Shown one piece after another: positions 9,533 to 18,050 of a DNA stretch of 64,000 nt. The position numbers and the translations under genes are program-made. The notes beneath the pieces were generated by a model. It had not been told where the DNA came from and ran no database searches. It worked only from the letters and a program-made list of their open reading frames with translations. This DNA is from a virus: IMG/VR virus record IMGVR_UViG_3300035659_000004, positions 1 to 64,000 of that record; one strand, given 5' to 3'. Every line of letters starts with the position of its first letter. Within the stretch, counting starts at the first letter, position 1.

Positions 9533-10213
9533 ATGGCCAAGATGAATGTAACATACAGTCGTGAAGTTCTAGAAGACGGCTATTTTTTGGGGGTGACGGT
9601 GTTGCCGGCGCCCGATACGGACCCAGCTGGGAAGCTCGAGGAGTCCCTCGTTGTTAATACGGCTGATGAAGACATCGCGCGCTTTTCAACGCTCGTGGAT
9701 TTGGAAGACCTAGCAGTAGGTACAACTCTTGAGTGGTTTCAAGCAGCTTCGTATGCGAAGACCCCTCCTGAAGGTACTCCGCAAATGTATGACACACTGC
9801 GTCTTGATACCATTCCAGGATCGTGGGTGCAGCTTGGAGCCGCGGCACCTATGAATTTTTCAATTGAAGAGATCACGGGGTCGTTATATGCGTTTAGATT
9901 ATCTGGGTCGGTTATGCCGCCATGTGGATTTACCGGGATTTTATCTTTTACGATTTTAGAAAATACGGAAGGAGGAGAGGTCATACGGATATCTCAAATA
10001 ACAGATCAGATTGTCACTATCCGCCGCTACGACCAAAACTCTTCAGGAAATGACCCGTACGTGCGCGTTGCAAGTGCAGCCAAGCTTTTCTCGTCGATAA
10101 CAGAAGCTACGAATAAGTACGCGGCCCTTCGAGCTGAAGCGGCTTCTCTTATAGACGCCACGGACCTCGAAGAAGAATCTTTCACGGGTACAATCACGGA
10201 GGAATATGACTGA
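9533..10213 (+). CDS. Unknown, probably structural protein
   Basis: A 226-residue beta-rich protein that I do not recognise. It is the first of three plus-strand genes (9533-11612) linked by overlap or tiny gaps. It has an acidic C-terminus and no enzyme motifs or membrane segments. No clear Shine-Dalgarno precedes the ATG. The 36-base gap to the divergent RuvC-like gene must hold any promoter. A virion-associated role is a guess from composition and neighbours. Confidence 0.5.
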   Translation: MAKMNVTYSREVLEDGYFLGVTVLPAPDTDPAGKLEESLVVNTADEDIARFSTLVDLEDLAVGTTLEWFQAASYAKTPPEGTPQMYDTLRLDTIPGSWVQLGAAAPMNFSIEEITGSLYAFRLSGSVMPPCGFTGILSFTILENTEGGEVIRISQITDQIVTIRRYDQNSSGNDPYVRVASAAKLFSSITEATNKYAALRAEAASLIDATDLEEESFTGTITEEYD

Positions 10214-10587
10214 TGGCTGTTTCTATTACGCTAAAACAAACACAGTCCATCACAGAAGCGAATCTCTTCCGTGTTTTGGATGAGGTCACGGCCGCAGCAG
10301 ATATTTCTGGTTCTATCTTCGTTTTCACAACCGAGACCCAGGCCTTCTCGCATGTAGCGACGGTCTACGATATCGAGCATCTCACGTATACCTCCTATGC
10401 CGAGGCCTTTGCGGCGGGTGCGGAGTTTTATAGGCTTGACGAGGTTCAAAGGGACTTTGAATCGCAAGCTACCGCTGAGTCTTTTGCGGCGTATACACAG
10501 GCTCGAACGCGGACATTGGTGGATGATTACATCGAATATTCAGCAGGCTTCGAAGGTGTGACGACCTTTGTTTACACAGGAGCGTAG
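10213..10587 (+). CDS. Unknown small protein
   Basis: A 124-residue protein whose ATG overlaps the upstream TGA (TGATG), preceded by GGAGG, so translation is coupled to the gene at 9533. The sequence alternates strands and helices, with a possible helix-rich C-terminal half (FESQATAESFAAYTQARTR). I do not recognise it. It is likely part of the same functional unit as the genes on either side. Confidence 0.5.
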   Translation: MAVSITLKQTQSITEANLFRVLDEVTAAADISGSIFVFTTETQAFSHVATVYDIEHLTYTSYAEAFAAGAEFYRLDEVQRDFESQATAESFAAYTQARTRTLVDDYIEYSAGFEGVTTFVYTGA

Positions 10588-10592
10588 ATAAA

Positions 10593-11612
10593 ATGCTCGA
10601 TACGAGAGTTCAGTTTGATCGGACAACGATAGCGCTCCCAGATGGTACGAACGTCTATCAGATAGATGCTGCCGTTATAGACAAGGGTGATCTGCCTCAT
10701 GCGAATATTTTTGTGTATCAAATCTTGGACGAGCTCGATACGACACGGGATACGTTTGTGCGGTTAGGAAATCCGTATGACTTGGAGAACATCGATACTA
10801 CGCGTGCAGTAGCGATAGCAGACGACCAGGAGTTCTTTTTAGCTTCAACTTTACAAGTTCGATATACCGATTTGAACACGGCGGTGCAGGCGAAAGACGC
10901 GGTGCGGTCGCGTATCGACAATTCGGTGAATGCGTGGCGGACGTACTCCGTGGATTTCAGTGGGTCAGATACCGTAAATCATCCAACAGCAGAAGCTACG
11001 TATGAACAGCAGCTTAAAGATGATTATGAGACAGCAAAAGACGCGCGTGTCGCAGCGGATGTTGATCTCGCGGCAGCTGATTTAGCGCTGACCTTGGCGC
11101 AGGATGCGGCACAGGACGCCGTGACGTTGGGTGACGTTTATAAGAGAGATTTGGATTTCACGTCGCAGTCGTATGTGATTTATTGGGCGAATTATTTCTT
11201 AGCTGAGAATACGTTCTTTACGAATATGACGGATCGGTTCGGAGAGTTTACCGATGATTTCTTGCAAGTAACAGGATACAATTACGTATCTACTGGAACT
11301 GTAGGAGGAACCCCGGCTGAAGAAGCCTGGTTATACCACCTACAGACGATGGAAGCGAATCTTAAGGCTAGAACTTTAGCAGCTTACAACGGCACCTCTC
11401 TCGACGCGGCATTCCTGGCCTTCCACCTCAGTGTTGGAGGCTATTACACATCTCAGCAAGGCGTCATTGCTACCGCCAACGTCACGGCCGCAAATGCTGT
11501 CACAGCAAAAAAAGAGGCCGAAGCCTCTTTGGCATCCGCGCAGCTGGCAGAGGATGCAGCCCTTGCTGCGGTCCTCGCCGTCTGCCCGGATTTCGATCCT
11601 TCCTCAGTCTGA
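10593..11612 (+). CDS. Unknown protein with long Ala-rich coiled-coil segments
   Basis: A 339-residue protein. Residues near 130-185 and 285-330 are Ala/Asp/Glu-rich heptad-like helices (for example AADVDLAADLALTLAQ-type patterns), flanking a Phe/Tyr-rich central part. This composition suits an elongated oligomeric structural protein. The C-terminus ends in a Cys-Pro-Asp-containing tail. Its 3' end overlaps the convergent Cys-rich gene of the reverse transcriptase operon by 9 bases, with no terminator visible between them. The function is unknown. Confidence 0.55.
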   Translation: MLDTRVQFDRTTIALPDGTNVYQIDAAVIDKGDLPHANIFVYQILDELDTTRDTFVRLGNPYDLENIDTTRAVAIADDQEFFLASTLQVRYTDLNTAVQAKDAVRSRIDNSVNAWRTYSVDFSGSDTVNHPTAEATYEQQLKDDYETAKDARVAADVDLAAADLALTLAQDAAQDAVTLGDVYKRDLDFTSQSYVIYWANYFLAENTFFTNMTDRFGEFTDDFLQVTGYNYVSTGTVGGTPAEEAWLYHLQTMEANLKARTLAAYNGTSLDAAFLAFHLSVGGYYTSQQGVIATANVTAANAVTAKKEAEASLASAQLAEDAALAAVLAVCPDFDPSSV

Positions 11613-12923
11613 TTTCTCAGGATACGCGTTTGGGTGGATGTACTGATGCCCGTAGTAGCGGTGGACATCGAACATGCTGGTGTACGTTTGGGTGGTCCAA
11701 CGGGGGGCGGGTCGTCCTTGGGTTGCGTGGAAGATGGCTTCTACGTTTACCCTGTAGCGGTCGGGCTGCACATGTAGAAGAGGCCAACATGTACCAGACC
11801 CAAAAGCACCGTGGGATTCGAGAGACCTATGAACTTCTTCCGTGACCATCATGATGAGGGCCGCAGCCTTGTCCCCGAGCGGATAGTATTCGGGATAGTG
11901 TCTCCATTCTGGGTGCTCGCGCTGATAGTTTTCTTTTAAGTAATCGGCAGCTGTTTCTATCGAGAAGTTTTCGATAACATATGAGACATCCGTTTTGTGG
12001 TAAACGACTGCGCGTAGTCCGCGCCCTCTCTCACTGCTAGCTTTTAGTCTAATTCCCAACTTAAAACGGTCCTGTTTCCAAGCAAGGTTTCCTTGGTGCC
12101 AACTTATGAATGCGAGGTCTTCTCTGTCTATACCGGATATTTTTAATAAGTAAAACGCCTGTAATTGTTCTTCGGTAATAGTTTCGGGGTATCCACACCT
12201 TAAGACGTACTGCTTCGACTTATATTGTCCATGGTAAAGAGTGCACACTTCTTTCTTCGTACAATGCGCACATTGGTTTTTAATCGTACTTTTTATTTTC
12301 GCTTTAGTCGTAGCACTAGTGCTTTGGCGTTCTTGCAGTTCTTCGCAGTACTCAAAAGAGTGGTCTTCGGGGATACGGATAAATGGGGCGATCCCTATGG
12401 GCGTACGAGGTTCGCTATAGCGATAGCGATGTGTTCCAGTACTTACGGTGAGAGGCTTCGTATAAAGAGGTGAGATATATTTAAAATTTCCAATAGCTGG
12501 GAATTTTCGTTTCTTTAATTCGTCTATCCAGTCCTCGGCGTACAAATCATTTTCGAGGTATTTAGGACGCGGATAAAAGAGGCAGGGGTCTCCGGGAAAT
12601 TCGGAGGAGTCTGAAACGCAGTTAGAACAGCCGAATAGGACGCGAGGAGACATGCAGTCGCGGCGGAATTCGTGGATGGTACCAATTTTTATTTCACCTT
12701 CCGGGGAGATATATCCAACTAAATCCCAGAAGGAGTCCGTTGCGAATCCACTATTCTTGAGGTCTGGATAGGTTGATACTGTCAGTTCGTCGTTGAAAAC
12801 TTTTATATATAAGTGTCGTTCCAGTTTCAAGTCGGAGAGGGATTTGGCGAAATCGTAGAGCTCTTGGCGGGTGGTCAGGCATGTCTCGAATATTAGAAGT
12901 CCAGTGTCGTCTTTAGGTCCCAT
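11604..12923 (-). CDS. Cys-rich partner protein of the reverse transcriptase operon
   Basis: A 439-residue protein that I cannot assign. The frame is open upstream to 13016, but that would sit inside the reverse transcriptase gene. The ATG at 12923 overlaps the RT stop by 11 bases, a typical coupled start. Two Cys groups are visible, a GCSNC with a later PC near residue 120, and CAHCTKKEVC with a downstream RCG near 230-260, suggesting one or two zinc-binding modules. The remainder is rich in aromatic and charged residues with no nuclease or polymerase signature I can identify. It is the last of four overlapping genes beginning with the vWA gene at 16208, so a shared pathway with the RT is inferred. 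Confidence 0.6.
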   Translation of the reverse strand: MGPKDDTGLLIFETCLTTRQELYDFAKSLSDLKLERHLYIKVFNDELTVSTYPDLKNSGFATDSFWDLVGYISPEGEIKIGTIHEFRRDCMSPRVLFGCSNCVSDSSEFPGDPCLFYPRPKYLENDLYAEDWIDELKKRKFPAIGNFKYISPLYTKPLTVSTGTHRYRYSEPRTPIGIAPFIRIPEDHSFEYCEELQERQSTSATTKAKIKSTIKNQCAHCTKKEVCTLYHGQYKSKQYVLRCGYPETITEEQLQAFYLLKISGIDREDLAFISWHQGNLAWKQDRFKLGIRLKASSERGRGLRAVVYHKTDVSYVIENFSIETAADYLKENYQREHPEWRHYPEYYPLGDKAAALIMMVTEEVHRSLESHGAFGSGTCWPLLHVQPDRYRVNVEAIFHATQGRPAPRWTTQTYTSMFDVHRYYGHQYIHPNAYPEKSD

Positions 12924-14058
12924 CTTCGCTACAGTGTAGCGCTGAATAGTTGGCGATGGCTCCACAGAGCTCGGTGTGGAGATTACTTCCTTTTCTAGGG
13001 TCGACCTGCTGTACATACGTTACTTTGCCTTTCAACCAGAACAGTAACTGCTCTGGGGAACCGAATTTGGCACGCCTGTATTGCGTCTCTAATCCATAAA
13101 TGAGACAGTTATGGACGATAGCGCGAAGACGCAGGTATTCCACGCGTGCGATTGTAATCCTATCGCTGAAGTTCAGGCCCAATAGGTCCTTCGTTCTATT
13201 CGAAGAGCGGATATGCACCTTGCGACGGTTAACAGCGTAACCTGTCTCTTCGATGATTCGAATGAGCTCTTGAACAATCTCGACCTTTTCATTAAATGGG
13301 AAATCGCGTCCGCACGTAAAAGCGAGGTCGTCAGCATACCGAGAGTATACCCAGACACGTTCGCCGTGCAGATTGTATTTCACGTTTAGAGTTTCGAGGT
13401 ATTCACAGATGGGTTTGTCCAGACGATAGTACGCGACGAGATTGCAGATGGCGCCAGAGGTAGGAGCGCCTTGAGGGACACCAAAACGTATCCCATCGGG
13501 GTATCTTTTAGTGGGACAAGGAATGTCACGGACGGTGACCATCCCTTTTATCGGACCTGCTATTTCATTTGGATACCCTAGATTCTTTTCGAGCATCTCT
13601 CCTACCCACCATCGACGGGTGCGGTGGAAGAAATCTTTTAGGTCCATTTGAATATAGGCTCCCTTGCGGGGGCAGTTGTGTTTGGGCGGGGTCTCGATTG
13701 CAGCGTCACATATCGGACATTTGGCGATGTGCCGTGTTACCGCGGAGGCGATATCTTTTCCTACACGGTAGGCGGTGACGTAGATGGGGAGGTGTTCTTG
13801 TAGCAGGTCTAAGAAGTTCTTGTTCAGCCTCTTCTGTGCGAATTTGACTACGGGGTTTGGAGCGTGGAGTAGTCGTATATTCCCACGCCTCTTTTTGATA
13901 TGGAGATGAATGTACCGGCTCTTGTCGTCTGCTACGACGACGTACCAGAGCGTTTTATTTCTAATTTGTATTAAGTTCGAGAGGCTCGTGGAATCGAAGG
14001 GTCGTGGGAGTATAGGGCTATCTACTGGGAGGGGATAAAAATCATACGAGGGAACCAT
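12913..14058 (-). CDS. Reverse transcriptase, retron/UG-like, with zinc-knuckle insertion
   Basis: A 381-residue RNA-directed DNA polymerase. The RT core is clear: IQMDLKDFF (motif A, Asp139), GVPQGAPTSGAICNLV (motif B, residues 193-208) and YSRYADDLAF (motif C, YADD 241-244). These are followed by LLGLNFSDRITIARVEYLRLRA, like the D/E motifs of bacterial RTs. The QGAPTS form of motif B resembles retron and abortive-infection/UG RTs rather than DGR RTs. Between the fingers and motif A lies an insertion with C114-x2-C117 and H127-x-C129, a probable zinc knuckle. There is no maturase X or endonuclease domain. GGAGG sits 5 bases before the ATG. It overlaps both neighbours, so no room exists for a separate ncRNA directly upstream. 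Confidence 0.88.
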   Translation of the reverse strand: MVPSYDFYPLPVDSPILPRPFDSTSLSNLIQIRNKTLWYVVVADDKSRYIHLHIKKRRGNIRLLHAPNPVVKFAQKRLNKNFLDLLQEHLPIYVTAYRVGKDIASAVTRHIAKCPICDAAIETPPKHNCPRKGAYIQMDLKDFFHRTRRWWVGEMLEKNLGYPNEIAGPIKGMVTVRDIPCPTKRYPDGIRFGVPQGAPTSGAICNLVAYYRLDKPICEYLETLNVKYNLHGERVWVYSRYADDLAFTCGRDFPFNEKVEIVQELIRIIEETGYAVNRRKVHIRSSNRTKDLLGLNFSDRITIARVEYLRLRAIVHNCLIYGLETQYRRAKFGSPEQLLFWLKGKVTYVQQVDPRKGSNLHTELCGAIANYSALHCSEDGT

Positions 14059-14572
14059 TCTTCCTCCAATAGGTTGAGATACAGGAATTTGTTCCAGGGA
14101 CGCACGCGCCTGTCAGGAAGTAGACGGAGCGGGGGCAGTACAGACACGCGGGCTCGAATTTGCTCTCGTGCAGGAAATAGAATTTTCCTAGACCAGTGCC
14201 TAGATTTGTTGTTTTTGCTTTCGTTGCTTTTCGTGCGTATTGGTAGGCGTAATGCTGGTCTCGATTAATGTACGTGGGAATTACAAGGCAAGCTTTATTT
14301 CGATAGAGAAGATTTCGGAGCTCTTCGCGGATGTAGGTGGCGGGAGGGTAATGTCCTGAATAGGCCCATTCGGTGGTTATAACGCTGGTTGTATTTGTGT
14401 TGGGATGCACGACCCAGGCGGTCCTAAAGAGTTTCGCCAATTCCTCCTCGTTAACCGTTGGGACAATGTAGTAGATGTTCCAAGGTATTCGGTTGGGTTC
14501 TTTAGAAGAGACGTGCACCCGTGAAAAGCGGTCTGGACGGTTTATCCGGAGAATGGGGATCGGCTCAGTCAT
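14042..14572 (-). CDS. Small Cys-rich protein upstream of the reverse transcriptase
   Basis: A 176-residue unrecognised protein. The frame opens at a TTG at 14575, but the ATG at 14572 overlaps the vWA gene stop by 8 bases and is the more likely start. The C-terminus carries CLYC followed by two further Cys (GAC and SC), a possible zinc site. The central part is rich in Tyr, Arg and Lys (QHYAYQYARKATKAK), which could suit nucleic-acid binding. Its 3' end overlaps the RT start by 17 bases. It is likely an accessory factor of the RT. Confidence 0.6.
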   Translation of the reverse strand: MTEPIPILRINRPDRFSRVHVSSKEPNRIPWNIYYIVPTVNEEELAKLFRTAWVVHPNTNTTSVITTEWAYSGHYPPATYIREELRNLLYRNKACLVIPTYINRDQHYAYQYARKATKAKTTNLGTGLGKFYFLHESKFEPACLYCPRSVYFLTGACVPGTNSCISTYWRKNGSLV

Positions 14573-16208
14573 CAATTTTCACCACGATATCCTGCATGGC
14601 AGGGTGGACTGAACCTTTTGGGCAGATGACCCAGATGACGGGGCAGGGGGGTTTTAATCTAGGCATGGGTCCTCCTTGTATGTCGCTGACGGGAGCTTCT
14701 CCGTCGGTGAAGATGACCATCAGGTCGGTTGCGAAGGGTTGCGTGTCGGGCCTCGGTACAGACCAGTCTTTGGCGGTGTCTTTCCCGAGTACGCGTCGAA
14801 AGGGAGCACAGAAGTCAGTACCTCCATATCCGTGGCGAATGCGCAGTGTTTTGGCTATCTCTTGAATCTCGGAGTCACTCGAGGTGCGGGTAAAGAGTTC
14901 TTCGTATTGAATCCCGTGATCGAAGGTGATGGCGCGAAGCATTACGCCTTGGAATTGACGTAGGATGGCTATGTGTTCGTTGATACAGATTGCGAAGTTG
15001 TCGTCGCTCATGGACCCGCTTGAATCTGTTGCGAGTGTGATACGAAAAGTGAAGTCGTGGTTGTAACCGGGGAAAGGCTCAATCCCTTCATCGAGGACTG
15101 GATACAGCGCGATGTTTGGCTGATTCATAGAATAAATCAGCTTGTTACTAATGACGCTCTTGATTTGGTTCCTGAGGACGATAGGCCAGGGTACCCGGGG
15201 TTCTGTAAGAAGCTCTTCGACAATCTTTTGCATGCACCCGGGAATGGTTCCGCGGTTGCGTGTTGTTTGCTCGACAGCGGTACGCACGGCAGACGCAGCG
15301 TTTCGCTGGATGTCGTTTGCGAGGCGCTCGAGCTCGCCCCCGGACATATTCAGTATCTTCCCTAGAGCCTTTTCAGTGTCCCGGGGGAACAGTGGATCGA
15401 AGTCGCCACAGTCTTCATCATCTTCGGGGTCTTCTTCGCTCTCGGGGTCTTCGTCGTCCCCGTAGTCGTTGTCGTCCTCGTCCTCGTAGTCATCATCTTC
15501 GGGGTCTTTATCGTCTCTTTCGTCATTCTCGTCATCTTCGGGGTCTTCATTATCCTCGGGGTCTTCCTCGCGTTCAGGGTCTTCGTTGTCTCCGGGGTCT
15601 TGACCTTCTTCAGGTTCATCATCGGGGTCCCCGAAGCAATTCATATTAAGCATCATTTCGTTTTCTTTTATCTTCTTAAGAATTTCAGCTATCGCATTTT
15701 CTCTTTCCATTAGTAGCAAAAAGTATTCTTCCATGCTCAACCCCTGAGGGAGGTTACATTTTTCAGGGAAGAGTGCCTTTTCATAAACAATTTTAAAGGC
15801 TTCTACGTTTTTTCCTACTATTAAGGGCCGTACCGCGAGGTCGTTCGCCGTGAGGTCTGCGGCTATATTCAGTGTCTCCCATATTTTTCGTAGTTTTGGA
15901 TTGGCCGAGAGGACTCTAGCCCCTCCAATTGTTCGAAGCATTCTTTCGTGATGACGAAATCCTAGATGTGCAGCTTCGTGTACCAATATGCAGAGCTGCA
16001 TGGGAACGGGTTGGGCGTTGAACTTTTTAAGGTCGACATGCAAACAGAATCTGCCTGCGTTATCAATTGCAATGCCTGCGGGAGCTTTCAGGACTGTGTA
16101 ATTACGGCGGCAACTATTTAGAATTCGTCCGAAGAAGTTATTGTCGCCACGATAACTTCCGAGCCAGTAAAACGCATTTTGCAGAGGTGTCCGGTCTAGG
16201 GCTGACAT
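14565..16208 (-). CDS. vWA-domain protein with HExxH metallopeptidase-like N-terminus
   Basis: A 547-residue protein. The N-terminal part has HEAAH at 77-81 with further His at 86-87, a zincin-type active site in the layout of the DUF2201 family. The C-terminal part is a von Willebrand A domain with an intact MIDAS: D395-x-S-G-S-M-S, a downstream Thr in the GGTDF region, and VIFTDGE. Between them, roughly residues 197-275, is an extreme Asp/Glu/Pro repeat that probably forms a disordered linker. Such proteins usually pair with MoxR AAA+ ATPases, and one lies at 18051-19352. AAAGGA precedes the ATG. It heads the overlapping operon that contains the reverse transcriptase. Confidence 0.8.
   Translation of the reverse strand: MSALDRTPLQNAFYWLGSYRGDNNFFGRILNSCRRNYTVLKAPAGIAIDNAGRFCLHVDLKKFNAQPVPMQLCILVHEAAHLGFRHHERMLRTIGGARVLSANPKLRKIWETLNIAADLTANDLAVRPLIVGKNVEAFKIVYEKALFPEKCNLPQGLSMEEYFLLLMERENAIAEILKKIKENEMMLNMNCFGDPDDEPEEGQDPGDNEDPEREEDPEDNEDPEDDENDERDDKDPEDDDYEDEDDNDYGDDEDPESEEDPEDDEDCGDFDPLFPRDTEKALGKILNMSGGELERLANDIQRNAASAVRTAVEQTTRNRGTIPGCMQKIVEELLTEPRVPWPIVLRNQIKSVISNKLIYSMNQPNIALYPVLDEGIEPFPGYNHDFTFRITLATDSSGSMSDDNFAICINEHIAILRQFQGVMLRAITFDHGIQYEELFTRTSSDSEIQEIAKTLRIRHGYGGTDFCAPFRRVLGKDTAKDWSVPRPDTQPFATDLMVIFTDGEAPVSDIQGGPMPRLKPPCPVIWVICPKGSVHPAMQDIVVKIDD
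15383..15620 (-). repeat. Acidic tandem-repeat tract encoding Asp/Glu/Pro linker
   Basis: Within the vWA gene the coding strand repeats short GAGGACCCCGAAGA-like units, giving many imperfect DPE/EDPED copies. The tract is low complexity and likely to vary in length by replication slippage. It links the metallopeptidase-like and vWA parts. Confidence 0.75.
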
Positions 16209-16271
16209 TCCTGGTCCTTTCTAATATACTTGGAGTTGTGCATGTATCACGCACGGTTGAGAGGATACCCA

Positions 16272-17276
16272 ATGAGCATCATCGACGTCACAAATGATCC
16301 TGCTTTTTCGAATCTTCGAGTCCTGTCTGAGCAGTATCCGGGGCTGGTAGAGTTCGCCAAAGCAGCGGAGCTCTCCCCTGAGGAGTTTGAAGCTCTCCCC
16401 GCGGGAGCGTTTGCTTGGCCGGAAAAGCGGGTCTTTCCTATTCATACCAAGGAACACGCAGCAATTTCACAGGCTTACGCCAAGCACGCCGGGGAACTTC
16501 CCGCGCATGTGCAGGAAAGCCTGAAGCTGGCGTGTGACGCGCATTCCATCCCCGAGGACTTGCTGGTTCCGTCCAATACCAAGACGGCCGGCGCGGTGTA
16601 TCACCTGCTCCCCGAGCTGAATCGTTTTCGAGTGGCATCGGCCGAAGACGTCTTGTACGCCGTGGATGCCTTGGAGAAGCAGGCGCACGTGCTCACGGAC
16701 GAGCAGCGCACCGAGGCCTGTCATAACTTGGCGAAGGTGGCAGAGACTTTTGGGGTTACGGTGAATCCGATTCTGCAGAAGTACGCCGGCAACACGCTCA
16801 CGGATACCGAAGTCCTTGCGGACTGGTTAGATGCGAGAGCGGAAGCTTCTGAATGGGTAGGAAATAAGATTGCTGCGGTGGAGTTCAAGAGCTTAGGGCA
16901 ATCCTATCGGCATGTCAACAAATACTTGGGGTCGAAAGAGGACCAAGTGAAGTTGGCCCAGGCCATCGCCGAGCTCGACAAGTTGGCCGGCATCGAGAAG
17001 TACGTGGGCAAGAGCCTCCCGAACCCCATCTTGACGGTGTGGAACACGACCAAGGTGGCCGCTCAGCAGCTCGAGCTCAACGGGATGCTCTTCGACAAGA
17101 ACAAGCTCGCCTCACTGCCGGCCAGTTTTTGGAACGACGCCCTCGGCCCGGACTTCGTGGAAGAGTTCGCGCCCGGGGGTGTGGTTGACCCGGCGATGCT
17201 GGAGACGGTCCTGCAGACCTTGCCGGCCGACATGAAGGCGTCTTTGGCCACGCAGCTCGCGCCCTACGCCGCATGA
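16272..17276 (+). CDS. Unknown helical protein
   Basis: The frame is open from 16230, but GAGAGG lies just before the ATG at 16272, giving a 334-residue protein starting MSIIDVTN. It is largely helical and rich in Ala, Leu, Glu and Lys, without motifs I recognise. Tracts such as LTDEQRTEACHNLAKVAETF recall Ala-rich virion or scaffold-like proteins of the 48-58 kb block, but this is weak. The next gene overlaps its stop (ATGA). The pair lies on the plus strand between the vWA and MoxR genes, both minus strand. Confidence 0.6.
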   Translation: MSIIDVTNDPAFSNLRVLSEQYPGLVEFAKAAELSPEEFEALPAGAFAWPEKRVFPIHTKEHAAISQAYAKHAGELPAHVQESLKLACDAHSIPEDLLVPSNTKTAGAVYHLLPELNRFRVASAEDVLYAVDALEKQAHVLTDEQRTEACHNLAKVAETFGVTVNPILQKYAGNTLTDTEVLADWLDARAEASEWVGNKIAAVEFKSLGQSYRHVNKYLGSKEDQVKLAQAIAELDKLAGIEKYVGKSLPNPILTVWNTTKVAAQQLELNGMLFDKNKLASLPASFWNDALGPDFVEEFAPGGVVDPAMLETVLQTLPADMKASLATQLAPYAA

Positions 17277-18049
17277 CAGAGCTCCATGAAGGCTTCAAGA
17301 CGCTCTGGGGACTGATACCCGGCATCAGCCAGGGTATGATGGCGAAGATGGCGTCTGAGCAGTCGAACAACGGCGCCCTGCAGGTACTCAAAGACCCGCA
17401 GGCGAATACGGCGGCGGGGTTGTATCTTGCGGCGCGGACGGTCTACGGGGAAGACATCCTGAAGTGGGAGCCCGAGACGGTGTGGCTGACGCTGGACAAG
17501 GATGGGGTGAATCTCCCCGACGAAGAGCGGAACAAGTTGCAGGCAGCTATCTCCCTCATCGTCCATCCCGCTTTTTACTGGGATAACCTGGTCTTCCAGC
17601 GCACCGTCCAGGCCTTGAATGGGGAACTTTTTGACCCAGAGGCGTTGCAAGAATGCACTGCTGCTCACATGGCTTGGGCTGTCTACGAAGCTGGGGTGAT
17701 TAGGGGATTGGATAACGACCAGGTAACCATACCCGAGTTCGACGAGGATGTCCAGCAATATATTGCGGTATGTTTGTTTCGTGAGGGATATGTGTTCCCG
17801 CCCGAGCCCCTGGCTGATTTCGTCGCGGACAACCTGGAGGGACTCTTCCCCAAGAATTCCAATGCCACTGCCCTGAAAAAAGAAGTGGCAGACAGTTGGG
17901 AAGCCTTGGACAAGACCGTCCTCGAGAGAACCGAGTTCTTCGAGAACGAGCTTGGCGTCCAGCTTGCCCAGTTGTCTGCCTGTTACCTGTACGTGAAGAG
18001 GTGGGCTGACCAGCTCGCCGACGATCTCTCGACCGCGCGGCAGCGCTAG
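17273..18049 (+). CDS. Unknown helical protein, coupled to the preceding gene
   Basis: A 258-residue protein whose ATG overlaps the upstream TGA as ATGA, a sign of translational coupling. It is predicted mainly helical, with a coiled-coil-like C-terminus near residues 205-250. No zinc site, nucleotide-binding loop or membrane segment is visible. It ends one base before the convergent MoxR gene. I do not recognise a family. Confidence 0.6.
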   Translation: MTELHEGFKTLWGLIPGISQGMMAKMASEQSNNGALQVLKDPQANTAAGLYLAARTVYGEDILKWEPETVWLTLDKDGVNLPDEERNKLQAAISLIVHPAFYWDNLVFQRTVQALNGELFDPEALQECTAAHMAWAVYEAGVIRGLDNDQVTIPEFDEDVQQYIAVCLFREGYVFPPEPLADFVADNLEGLFPKNSNATALKKEVADSWEALDKTVLERTEFFENELGVQLAQLSACYLYVKRWADQLADDLSTARQR

Positions 18050-18050
18050 T

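Noticed and set aside
11604-14058. Diversity-generating retroelement
   Set aside because: I found no template/variable repeat pair with adenine-biased differences in the window, no Avd-like gene and no C-type-lectin target. Motif B of the RT is of the QGAPTS type rather than the DGR form.
12913-14058. Group II intron RT/maturase
   Set aside because: No maturase X domain, no HNH endonuclease and no intron RNA ends; the gene lies within an operon of overlapping reading frames.
14042-14600. Classical retron with msr-msd RNA upstream of the RT
   Set aside because: The RT start overlaps the preceding gene by 17 bases and there is no noncoding space. An RNA hidden inside the coding sequence cannot be excluded but nothing visible supports it.
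15260-15649. Arg/Ser-rich plus-strand frame over the acidic tract
   Set aside because: It is the complement of the Asp/Glu repeat in the vWA gene; open frames arise there from the repeat itself.
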